From: Lachnospiraceae bacterium UBA7050
Lineage (GTDB): Bacteria; Bacillota; Clostridia; Lachnospirales; Lachnospiraceae
NCBI GenBank assembly: GCA_002493905.1
Contig: DLAJ01000007.1
Coordinates: forward strand, 62,001 to 126,000
DNA length: 64,000 nt
Reading direction: 5' to 3'
The notes under the pieces were generated by a model. That model searched no databases. It saw only the letters and a list, made by a program, of their open reading frames with translations, and was not told the DNA's origin. This document shows, piece after piece, positions 53,752 through 61,571 of this stretch; position 1 is the first letter of the stretch, and every line of letters starts with the position of its first letter. A program made the position numbers and the translations under genes.

Positions 53752-53855
53752 GCGGCTCCCTCTTCCTTTCAGGGGCTCCCTGCCCTTTCAGGCGCTCCCT
53801 CTTCCTTTCAGGGACTCCCTGCCCTTTCAGGCGGCCCCTTTTCCTTTCAAGCGGC
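53752..53855. repeat. 39-bp tandem repeats after the GT2 gene
   Basis: About 2.6 copies of a 39-bp unit made of two related half-units of 19-20 bp (plus strand core CTCCCTCTTCCTTTCAGG and CTCCCTGCCCTTTCAGG). On the transcript each half is purine-rich (CCTGAAAGG followed by GGGAG). The array covers the last few codons of the GT2 gene and most of the 170-bp gap to the acyltransferase gene. Confidence 0.75.
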
Positions 53856-54867
53856 TCCTGCAGTGCCGGTAAGTGCGCAGCGCCTTGTCATAGAGCGCAT
53901 ACCATACAGGATGTTTCATATGCAGACCGATCATTTTTTTCTGCTCTGCATCATACATTTCCTCATAATACGGATTCTCCCTGAAATGCGGGAAATATGC
54001 GTTCATGCCGTCCCTCAGTTCTTTGAGGAAACGGACGGACGGAACGCGGATTCCCGCCATATAAGAAAACAGCGTATTCACATAATAAAGCTGCGTAAAC
54101 CGCGCCTCCAGCTCCGCGTGGTACGGCTCATAAAATCCTTCCTTTTTACAGCCGTCCACAAGCATAACAGCCGTCTTCATACGCTCATAACACCGTTCTT
54201 TTGTGATGCAGTGCACGGTGGACGCTTCATGCTGATAGTAATAATACAGCGGCTCGTCCACCAGTTCAAAATGAGTGAAATGCAGCATCCAGAGCGGTCC
54301 CGCACAATTATCCTCATAAAAAATATGTTCAGGGAACCGGAGATGATACCGGTCGATCACACTCTTTTTGTAAATCTTGATCACCATGCTGCCCGGCATC
54401 AGCATCCATTTGCGGTACTGCTTTTCACCGAGAACTCCCGTATGCTCCGGCGTATGGTTCACAATGAGCTTCCCCGGCTTCATGCTGTGCTCAGACGTCA
54501 GCTGATACTGGCAGCCGACCGTATCAGCCCCGGTCTCCTGTGCACGCCGGAGCAGTTTCTCATACATATCCGGGGAAATCCAGTCATCCGAATCAATAAA
54601 GCCAACCCACTCTCCGCGCGCAAGCTCAATCCCGATATTGCGCGCGCCGCCCTGCCTTTTATTTTCACGAGAGCGGACTGCCCGCACTTTACCGGGATAA
54701 TTCTTCTCATACTGTTCCAAAATTTCAAAGGAATTGTCCGGTGACGCATCATCCACCGCAATGATCTCATAATCAGAAATCGTCTGCGCCAGAAGAGAAT
54801 CCATACAGTATTGTAATTTCCCATCTCCCGCCATTTGATAGACGGGCACGATAATACTTAGTACCAC
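53827..54867 (-). CDS. GT2-family glycosyltransferase
   Basis: 346-residue GT-A enzyme: SIIVPVYQMAGDGKLQYCMDSLLAQ at the start, AVDDASPDNS near 35, ARNIGIELARGEWVGFIDSDDWIS near 77-98 (with the metal-binding SDD) and a C-terminal region of about 200 residues with YYYYQHEAS near 233. It should add one sugar to the lipid-linked glycan. The GTG at 54867 has AGGTGG eight bases upstream and starts at the usual family position; a GTG four codons earlier is possible. The last codons (RLKGKGAA) fall inside the downstream tandem repeat, so the C-terminus may vary among strains. Donor unknown. Confidence 0.87.
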   Translation of the reverse strand: MVLSIIVPVYQMAGDGKLQYCMDSLLAQTISDYEIIAVDDASPDNSFEILEQYEKNYPGKVRAVRSRENKRQGGARNIGIELARGEWVGFIDSDDWISPDMYEKLLRRAQETGADTVGCQYQLTSEHSMKPGKLIVNHTPEHTGVLGEKQYRKWMLMPGSMVIKIYKKSVIDRYHLRFPEHIFYEDNCAGPLWMLHFTHFELVDEPLYYYYQHEASTVHCITKERCYERMKTAVMLVDGCKKEGFYEPYHAELEARFTQLYYVNTLFSYMAGIRVPSVRFLKELRDGMNAYFPHFRENPYYEEMYDAEQKKMIGLHMKHPVWYALYDKALRTYRHCRSRLKGKGAA

Positions 54868-54928
54868 AGCGTTTACCACCTCATCGTTTCCATCCGCGCT
54901 TTACCCGCTGCCGGATTCCTGTCCGCAG

Positions 54929-56668
54929 TTACCGCTCCCTTACGATTTTCCCGTCTTCCACCCGGAATACCATATCGCATTTCTCAATGGTCTGCAGCCG
55001 GTGCGCGATGATGAGCAGCGTCTTCTTTCCATGCAGGCGGTTGATCGATTCCATGATCGCCGCTTCCGTATCGTTGTCAAGCGCCGACGTTGCCTCATCT
55101 AAGATCAGCACTTCGGGGTCTTCGTATAGTGCGCGCGCAATTCCGATACGCTGGCGCTGTCCGCCCGAAATACGGATGCCGCGCTCGCCGATCCCGGTTT
55201 TGTCCCCGTCCGGCAGCGAGGCGATAAACCCGTCTAACTGTGCCTCCGAGAGCGCATGACGCAGCTTTTCCTCATCAATCTTCTCTTCCGGGATGCCATA
55301 CGCCACGTTCCGACGGATGTCCGCATTTAACAGTGCGATCATCTGAGGAATATAGCCGATATTTTTCAGCCACTCCCGCTCATGCTCTGTCACAGGAACG
55401 CCGTCCGCCTCGATGGTACCCTCCTCAAGCTTCAGAAGTCCCAAAATAATATCGACGATCGTTGTTTTCCCTGCACCCGAGCCCCCGACGATACCGACTG
55501 CCGCGCCGACAGGAATCGTCAGATCCGCATGGTCAAAAATATATTTTTCCGTATTTGGATATTTGTAGGTAATACCCTTTAAGCATATCTCCTTCGTAAC
55601 AGGCAGTTTTTCCTTCGCCTCCACCGCATACGATAAGTCAATCCGCTCGTCGCTGATGTCGTCGAGCAGGTTATCGCTGACGTTTAAGAAGAACGGCTCG
55701 CAGAATGAAATCTGCGTCATCTGGTTGTTGATCCGGCTTGCGGAGGGCATTAGGCGCATGGCCGCCACCGCAAACGCAGAAATCGTCGGAATCATGCTGG
55801 AAACATCCCTTCCGCTTACGACAAGCACAAGCATATAGCCGATGATCCCCGCCATGCAGACCGCCTCGATCAAAAGCTTCGGCGTATTGGAAAACATGCT
55901 GTACGTCTCCATCGCGCGGATATAGCCCTTACCCTGTTTTAAGTATTCCCCGATAAAATACTGCTCCTTCGCATTGACCTTGACCTCTTTGATGCCGGTC
56001 ACAGTCTGTGTGATCCACTCATACATTGCAGCGCCGTAATCCTGATTCGCCTTACCGGTACGGTTCATGATCGGCTTGATGATCTGCTTTATGACAACGA
56101 GCGTCACAACGAGCAGCACGCAGAGCGTTACCGCCATGCCCGCATCCGTAACAAGCAGCGTCACGCCCAAAAACGCAAAGACAATAAACTCGGACGCCAT
56201 CTGCAGAAGCGCGAGGATCAGGGCATACATATTATTGATGTCCGCCGTGATACTGCGCTGGATGACCGAAGTCTCCGCATTTAAGAAGTATTCATAGTTT
56301 CGGTTTACATAACTTTTAAGCAGGCGCTCTGCGGTCTGAAACTGATTTGTATAGACAAAATGGTAAATCTGTTTATATTCCCAGAATAAAAACGCATCCT
56401 TTGCCACGAACATCACGATCAGCGCGATCATGGAAATGACCGTAAACTGGATCCTGCTGCCGATATGCAGTACGCTGCACACACTGCGCACAAACGCGTT
56501 CGTCTCAAGGACGTCCGGCTGCATGACCGCTGTCACGACCGGAATGACGAGCGAAATGCTGACTGTCTCCAAAAAACCGGCAATGATCATCATGACGACC
56601 AGCCACGCCATCTGGCGCTTTTGCTTTTTATCCATCAATAAACGCAATTTTTTAATATCCCGTAACAT
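54929..56668 (-). CDS. ABC-type lipid-linked oligosaccharide flippase (PglK/MsbA-like), second copy
   Basis: 579 residues, same architecture as the protein at 15.2 kb: six-helix exporter domain with GFLETVSISLVIPV near 32, then ATPase with Walker A GGSGAGKTT near 375, ISGGQRQRIGIARAL near 480, LILDEATSALDN and IAHRLQT. The two copies share blocks such as KKQKR near the start and AVAAMRLMPSASR near 310, so they are paralogues, though clearly diverged. The start is supported by GAGGGA six bases away. It probably exports the glycan built by the genes at 52-64 kb. The leader of about 146 bases carries three hairpins. Confidence 0.88.
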   Translation of the reverse strand: MLRDIKKLRLLMDKKQKRQMAWLVVMMIIAGFLETVSISLVIPVVTAVMQPDVLETNAFVRSVCSVLHIGSRIQFTVISMIALIVMFVAKDAFLFWEYKQIYHFVYTNQFQTAERLLKSYVNRNYEYFLNAETSVIQRSITADINNMYALILALLQMASEFIVFAFLGVTLLVTDAGMAVTLCVLLVVTLVVIKQIIKPIMNRTGKANQDYGAAMYEWITQTVTGIKEVKVNAKEQYFIGEYLKQGKGYIRAMETYSMFSNTPKLLIEAVCMAGIIGYMLVLVVSGRDVSSMIPTISAFAVAAMRLMPSASRINNQMTQISFCEPFFLNVSDNLLDDISDERIDLSYAVEAKEKLPVTKEICLKGITYKYPNTEKYIFDHADLTIPVGAAVGIVGGSGAGKTTIVDIILGLLKLEEGTIEADGVPVTEHEREWLKNIGYIPQMIALLNADIRRNVAYGIPEEKIDEEKLRHALSEAQLDGFIASLPDGDKTGIGERGIRISGGQRQRIGIARALYEDPEVLILDEATSALDNDTEAAIMESINRLHGKKTLLIIAHRLQTIEKCDMVFRVEDGKIVRER

Positions 56669-56722
56669 GTCCGTTCCCTCTGTTTTATGTTTCATTTCCC
56701 TGTATCCTGATTGATTCACAGT

Positions 56723-56810
56723 GAAGAATCGCTTCAGCGATTCTTCGGCGCGAGAAAGGTTTCGCTTCAGCGAGACCGTAGAAAACCTTCGCGAAACAGC
56801 CTTTGCTGTG
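56723..56810 (-). other. Three-hairpin element in the leader of the flippase gene
   Basis: Hairpin 1: exact 10-bp stem GAAGAATCGC (56723-56732) with GCGATTCTTC (56737-56746), loop TTCA. Hairpin 2: 8-bp stem 56758-56765 with 56770-56777, one wobble, also loop TTCA; both share CGCTTCAGCGA. Hairpin 3: 5-bp ACAGC/GCTGT at 56796-56809. They follow the stop of the GT52-like gene. No T run, so probably an mRNA processing, stability or attenuation element rather than a simple terminator. Confidence 0.6.
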
Positions 56811-56814
56811 AGCG

Positions 56815-57999
56815 TTAGGTTTTCTTCCCGCGCTGACGCCTCATAAAGCCCTCGACCATAAACGCATGACGTTCCTTCGGCTCATAGTCATCCCATATCT
56901 GAGGACCGATATTGTATTTTTCATCCGCAAACGTGATCGCATCCAGTGCCGACGTAATGATCGACACCGCCTTTGCAAAATGAATCCCCTCAATCAGATT
57001 TAAGACTTCAATCGGAAATTTTCCGCGGATCACAACACACTGTGGATAGTATGCAGCATAGTCAATGTCATCACGCGGGTGCGGCTTGATCACAACGCGC
57101 ATGCCGGCACAGTGCTCTTTTAAGACCTGCCCGCACACCGCAATCCGCACATCTTCCTCCGGAGGAAATGCCTCGGTCAGAAACAGCGCGCAGTCACCGC
57201 AGCCCGCAAGCTGCGCAGCAATCTCTTCCGCATCCGGCAGGAAAATGCGCAGCATGCTGTCCTTCTGCCGTGCAGTGAGCGCCTGTTCTAAGGGTTTTCG
57301 CGGCACTTCCTTATATTTTTCAAACCGGTACGGCACGACAGATAAGTCGTTCATCTCAAAATCCAGACAGTATTTTCCGTAGCCGTTCTGAATGAAGATC
57401 AGATTATGCGCCGCGAGGAACGCTTTCAGCTTAAAATGCCCCGCATTGTCCACATGCGCCGCGTCAAAATTCTGCAGGCAGTCCAGCCCGTCCTCAACGG
57501 CATGGTAATAGATATGCTTCCAGCTTAAGTAATAACCGATCGGGTCGGAGTCGCAGAACACATAAATATCCTCATACTGCGAAAAATCAATGTCAATATA
57601 TACCTCCTGTATTCTGGCGTATTTTTTTGTATAGATCATGCGGTTCAACATATGGCGCACGATGTTATGGCTGTTTTTCTTGTACTTCATCAGTTCCGGG
57701 AAATCCGTATCCCGGCGCTCATCCAGCACAAGCACGCTGTCAAAAATGCCCTCCGCCTGAAGTCTGTCACCCAGATCTCCAAAATCCATAAACACACGGC
57801 TTAACGCGATGTCCACACCTGTTTTTGCCAGCGCTCCCTGCCCGCCGTCCGCCATGCCTTCGCTCCCATATGCCGCGCCGGAACGTATGCCCTTTTTTGC
57901 CGCATCCCTTTGAAGCGCCATCTCCTTCAACAGCGACACATAGACATGGTACATCGTATGGCATACATAAATGCGTTTTTTTTGTTTTTGTTTCTTCAT
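56815..57999 (-). CDS. GT52-like glycosyltransferase, candidate nonulosonic acid transferase
   Basis: 394-residue protein resembling GT52 lipooligosaccharide sialyltransferases. N-terminal RIYVCHTMYHVYVSLLKE is typical; a VEDGLD block (Glu169-Asp170-Gly171) and VIKPHPRDDIDY with His307-Pro308 match the two short motifs, [D/E]DG and HP, of bacterial sialyltransferases. A C-terminal VSIITSALDAITF loop near 350 fits the third serine-containing motif. A Gly/Ala-rich insert lies near 36-60. Sitting 4.4 kb upstream of the CMP-Pse genes, it is the best candidate here for transferring pseudaminic acid from CMP-Pse. The ATG follows GGGGGCATGG. The donor is inferred, not shown. Confidence 0.72.
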   Translation of the reverse strand: MKKQKQKKRIYVCHTMYHVYVSLLKEMALQRDAAKKGIRSGAAYGSEGMADGGQGALAKTGVDIALSRVFMDFGDLGDRLQAEGIFDSVLVLDERRDTDFPELMKYKKNSHNIVRHMLNRMIYTKKYARIQEVYIDIDFSQYEDIYVFCDSDPIGYYLSWKHIYYHAVEDGLDCLQNFDAAHVDNAGHFKLKAFLAAHNLIFIQNGYGKYCLDFEMNDLSVVPYRFEKYKEVPRKPLEQALTARQKDSMLRIFLPDAEEIAAQLAGCGDCALFLTEAFPPEEDVRIAVCGQVLKEHCAGMRVVIKPHPRDDIDYAAYYPQCVVIRGKFPIEVLNLIEGIHFAKAVSIITSALDAITFADEKYNIGPQIWDDYEPKERHAFMVEGFMRRQRGKKT

Positions 58000-58009
58000 C
58001 CATGCCCCC

Positions 58010-59221
58010 TCAGCCTTTTTGTTTCAGATGTCGTTCGTTCCAAAGTCCCGGATGAATCAGCGGTGCCGGAGAGCAGGGTCCCTCCGCGGGCAGCATCAGT
58101 TCTCTCACATCAGGCGCCTGTCCGCCGTCCGCCGTCCGTTCTATGATCTGCCGGCATAAGGAAAGAAGCCCGACCGCCGCTCTCTGCGGATTCCACACAT
58201 CATGAATCGTTTCATAGGCGCGGCTTCCCATCCGTCTTCTGAGCGCCGGATCTTCAAGCAGCTTCCGGACACACTCTTTCAGATATGCAACATTCCCGTT
58301 CGGATAAAGATATCCGTTTTCACCATCGTTGATCAGGTAAGGAGACGCACCCGCCGCCTCATTGGCTGCGACCGCACAGCCGCTGTTCATCGCCTCATTC
58401 AAAACCGCGCCCCAGCCTTCCCTGTGATCACTCGTAAAGAGAAAAATATCCGCCCGCTCCATATGCTCCCGCACCTGTTCCGGCTTCATAAACCCGGTAA
58501 ACTGCACGATATCGTCAAGTCCTCTTTCATGCGCCAGATTTTTCAGCTCCTGCTCCCTTTCTCCTCCACCCGCCATCAACAACGTAAACGAGAAGCCTTC
58601 GCTTTTTAAGTCCGCCGCAGCATTGAGCGCGTCCGCCGGATGTTTTAAGTCCATAAACCTGCCCGCCCACATGATCATCGGCACTTTATGGTCCGCCCGC
58701 TTTGCATGACAGTCCTCATAGCGGATGAGCCTCGTAAAGTATCCGAAGCGCAGCATCTTTCCCTGATAGGCATGGATCAGATGATAGTCGGACGCAACAT
58801 ACGCTCCCGCGCACAAAAGATATGCCGGTCCTCTCCGGAAACGGATATGATCATGATATTTGCGGATCAGCCCGCGCGGCGTGATAAACCGCCACTGCCC
58901 CTCCTTATAGATCCGCTCGCTGTAGCGCAGGACCGGCTTTTTCTCACACAGTCTCTGATGGATCAGCTCCTCCTGCTCACAGCCGCCAAAAATCACGATA
59001 TCGCTTCCGTCTATCAGCTGCTTTACTGCCTCGGGCTGTTCATAAGAACAGATCAGCCATGGCAGCGTGCCAGACCCTTCCCCCCATCCCATCGTGCGGC
59101 GCTCTTCGTCCATCGGCTCTGTCTGAACGAACCGATAATCCTCCCCAAGCTGTCCGTATAAATATTCCGACAGGGGTATCTGATGATGATTAATATAATT
59201 ACTCACAAAGGTTATTTTCAT
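58010..59221 (-). CDS. GT4-family glycosyltransferase
   Basis: 403-residue GT-B enzyme. FVSNYINHHQIPLSEYLY at the start is typical of a GT4 group that begins MKIxFVSNYxNHHQ; IMWAGRFMDLKHPADAL near 190 and TSDHREGWGAVLNEAMNSGCAV near 275 form the donor site. ATG 59221 has GGGAG eight bases upstream; longer readings overlap the preceding gene. It overlaps that gene by 23 bp. A Pro-rich tail of about 35 residues follows the last helix. Donor and linkage unknown. Confidence 0.87.
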   Translation of the reverse strand: MKITFVSNYINHHQIPLSEYLYGQLGEDYRFVQTEPMDEERRTMGWGEGSGTLPWLICSYEQPEAVKQLIDGSDIVIFGGCEQEELIHQRLCEKKPVLRYSERIYKEGQWRFITPRGLIRKYHDHIRFRRGPAYLLCAGAYVASDYHLIHAYQGKMLRFGYFTRLIRYEDCHAKRADHKVPMIMWAGRFMDLKHPADALNAAADLKSEGFSFTLLMAGGGEREQELKNLAHERGLDDIVQFTGFMKPEQVREHMERADIFLFTSDHREGWGAVLNEAMNSGCAVAANEAAGASPYLINDGENGYLYPNGNVAYLKECVRKLLEDPALRRRMGSRAYETIHDVWNPQRAAVGLLSLCRQIIERTADGGQAPDVRELMLPAEGPCSPAPLIHPGLWNERHLKQKG

Positions 59222-60629
59222 ATAAAATCTCCCGGTATATCTCAAGCAGCCTGCGGCAGTTTTCTTCAGCGTCATGCGTTTTGCGCGCCCGCTCCACTGC
59301 AGCCGCGGAAAGACGTTCCGCAAGCTCCCGGTCCTCAAAAATTCTTGTTACCGACATCGCCAGAGCATTCACATGATCCGCATGGTAGAGAAGCCCTTCC
59401 CGTCCATCGGTCAGCATATCTGTCACCCCTCCGACCTTCGAGCTTACGACCGGTACGCCGAGCAGCATTGCCTCGCCCACAGAATTGGGCGAGTTTTCAA
59501 TCGTGGAGGCCGATAAAAAAACATGTGCTTTCAAATACTGTTCCTTCATTCCCGCCGCATCTGTCTGACCGAGAAAGAATACATTGTCTTCCAGGCCTCC
59601 CTCTCTGATCAGCGATTTCAGATACGCTCCATATGAGGAAATTTTCAGTCTGTCCATTAAAGGCGCACCGCCGCGGCGTACAATACAGTCCCCCGCCACA
59701 TACAGCCGGATATCAGGATATTGTTTTTTTAAGATGGGAAGCGCGCGTAGGACGTAATGCAGCCCCTTCACCGGGTAATTTCCCTGACTGACAAACACAC
59801 GGTGCTTTTCACATCCTTCATAGGACCATGCCCCATCGTAAAAACCTGCACGCATCGTCTCATTCATTGAATGATAAAGCGCCTGCGGCGCCGCCCGCTG
59901 CGTCTCATACCGGTCAAACTGCGTGCGCCCGGTCACATGTCCGGTAAGCGCGAGTGCCTGCGCCTCCCGCTCGCCGCGCTTCCTCATTTTTTCGCGCTGC
60001 TGCATCAGATTGTCCCGCTTTACAAAATCGCGGAACGTATAACGGCGCCAAAGCTTTTCCGGCACGCCGTCCAGATAATGCTCAGCGCATGCTGCGCAGA
60101 TACCCTGGATACCGATCAGCGTGCGCTTAGGCGCGGCAAACGCTCTCACTGCAGCATAGGTATGCCCGAACTCCGTTCCAAAGCAATGCAGAATATCCGG
60201 CTGAAAGTCGGAAATAATCTCCTTCATCTGCCGTTCCAGCGCCGCATCGTAGCGCTCCTCATGAACGGTATCCTCCGAAAACCCGTAATAATACAGCCGC
60301 TCTCCGGACAGCCTGCCTCTGACGCGCTTAGTTTCTTCCATTCCCCCGCTTATGGGAAAGCAGACGCCTAGCACCATTTTTTCACCGGCATCCCGCATGC
60401 TGCTGTCCCTCGCGCCGGCATCCCGCGTACTGCTCTCCCGCATACCGGTATCCCGCGTATCGTCTTTTGCTGCCGTGCCGCCGGCCGTGCTCCCGCTCTT
60501 TACCGGTTCCGTTCCGCATAAAATCCTGCTGCTCAAGCCCGAAAGCCAGCCTTCTTTATTGCTGACCGGCATGCCAAGCTCTTCTGCGATGACCGGCAGT
60601 ATAATATTACAAACCCATAAAACACGCAT
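59199..60629 (-). CDS. GT4-family glycosyltransferase with a repetitive insert
   Basis: 476-residue GT-B enzyme, about 80 residues longer than usual. N-terminal VLWVCNIILPVIAEELG and GWLSGL near 30 belong to the acceptor domain; LHCFGTEFGHTYAAVRAF near 148 and IGIQGICAACAEHYL near 173 follow, then FVSQGNYPVKGLHYVLRAL near 288 and the donor site SASTIENSPNSVGEAMLLGVPV near 390. Between about 45 and 85 it carries an insert rich in Thr/Arg/Asp/Gly/Ser, including three 10-residue repeats. The ATG chosen has GGGGAT upstream; a TTG two codons earlier is unlikely. Donor unknown. Confidence 0.87.
   Translation of the reverse strand: MRVLWVCNIILPVIAEELGMPVSNKEGWLSGLSSRILCGTEPVKSGSTAGGTAAKDDTRDTGMRESSTRDAGARDSSMRDAGEKMVLGVCFPISGGMEETKRVRGRLSGERLYYYGFSEDTVHEERYDAALERQMKEIISDFQPDILHCFGTEFGHTYAAVRAFAAPKRTLIGIQGICAACAEHYLDGVPEKLWRRYTFRDFVKRDNLMQQREKMRKRGEREAQALALTGHVTGRTQFDRYETQRAAPQALYHSMNETMRAGFYDGAWSYEGCEKHRVFVSQGNYPVKGLHYVLRALPILKKQYPDIRLYVAGDCIVRRGGAPLMDRLKISSYGAYLKSLIREGGLEDNVFFLGQTDAAGMKEQYLKAHVFLSASTIENSPNSVGEAMLLGVPVVSSKVGGVTDMLTDGREGLLYHADHVNALAMSVTRIFEDRELAERLSAAAVERARKTHDAEENCRRLLEIYREILYENNLCE
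60385..60474. repeat. 30-bp in-frame tandem repeat in a GT4 gene
   Basis: Three copies begin at 60385, 60415 and 60445 with plus-strand start CCGGCATCCCGC. Each codes for ten residues in the frame of the glycosyltransferase, close to TRDAGARDSS with variations. The 30-bp period keeps the frame, so copy number could change without breaking the enzyme. Confidence 0.8.
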
Positions 60630-60668
60630 ATCCAATCCCCATTTCCGACAAAAGAGCTTTACAGGCTT

Positions 60669-61550
60669 CTACTTTCTTTTCCCTCTGTACAGCATCCGTT
60701 TTACCCCCTGATACATCCCGGAAAACCAGCGGCTGCGCGACAGATACGTCCGAAACGGTGCAAGCGTCAATATCAGGACTGCCCGGTAACGGGCGCATTC
60801 GCCTTTTGTCATATAAAGCGCCGTGACCTCACGGTGTTCCTTTTTAGCCGCCGCGCGGTTCGCCGCCGACTCCGAAAATCCGCCGCCCTCATAAGAACAG
60901 ACGGTAATCGGCAGATAGACCGTTCCTGCTCCCGCCTTAAAAAAGCACCAGAGGAAATGCTCATAGTCCGCGCGCACACGGTACCTCGGCTCATAGGTTC
61001 TCTCCCGGCCCTGCGGGCAAAGCAGCCGCGGAATGACAAGCTCCGCCGGATAAAAGCAGCTCTGATGGCACGGAATATTACGGTAACAGCCAAACGCATC
61101 GAGCTTCGGATTGCTCATGACCAGATTCTGCGTCTTTCTCTCATAAGTATTGCCATAAAAAATGACCGGGCGGCGATGACGCTCCGCTTCCCCTTCTCCT
61201 GCGGCTCCGGCACACGGTTTTCCGCCGTTCTCCGATTCTGCCGCCTTCCGCACTCCCGCAAGCACCGCGTTATCGTAAAGATAATCCCCGCAGTTTAGAA
61301 ACAGCACAAAGCGTCCCCGTACCTTGTCCGCCGCCTGATTCATGGCGTCATAAATACCGCCGTCTTTTCCACAGAACAGCCGGATGCGTGCATCTTTGGG
61401 CAGGCGCCCGGGCGCCCCGTCCGTGGAGCCGCCGTCCTTCACAATGATCTCAAAATCCGTTTCCGTCTGCGAAAGAACGCTTTCTACGGTCTTCTCCAAT
61501 TCTATGCCCGCCTGAAAACAGACAATGATGATTGAAAAAAATGGTTCCAT
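60669..61550 (-). CDS. GT2-family glycosyltransferase (WcaA-like)
   Basis: 293-residue GT-A enzyme. FFSIIIVCFQAGIELEKTVESVLSQ-type start, VKDGGSTDGA near 37, GKDGGIYDAMNQA near 61 and FLNCGDYLYDNAVL near 84 carry the nucleotide and metal sites; RADYEHFLWCFFKAG near 198 is the acceptor-side block. A Gly/Glu-rich insert (about 105-123) is not usual for the family. A clear AGGAG lies six bases ahead of the ATG. It lies between an EpsG-type polymerase and a GT4 in the same direction. Donor unknown, often GlcNAc or galactose in such enzymes. Confidence 0.87.
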   Translation of the reverse strand: MEPFFSIIIVCFQAGIELEKTVESVLSQTETDFEIIVKDGGSTDGAPGRLPKDARIRLFCGKDGGIYDAMNQAADKVRGRFVLFLNCGDYLYDNAVLAGVRKAAESENGGKPCAGAAGEGEAERHRRPVIFYGNTYERKTQNLVMSNPKLDAFGCYRNIPCHQSCFYPAELVIPRLLCPQGRERTYEPRYRVRADYEHFLWCFFKAGAGTVYLPITVCSYEGGGFSESAANRAAAKKEHREVTALYMTKGECARYRAVLILTLAPFRTYLSRSRWFSGMYQGVKRMLYRGKRK

Positions 61551-61571
61551 GCCGCACTCCTATAGGCCGTT

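Noticed and set aside
53752..53855. CRISPR array
   Set aside because: Repeats are direct neighbours without unique spacers of regular size and no cas gene is near.
52919..53872. Plus-strand frame of 317 codons opposite the acyltransferase gene
   Set aside because: Antisense of a clear membrane acyltransferase; it ends in the tandem repeat and shows no domain.
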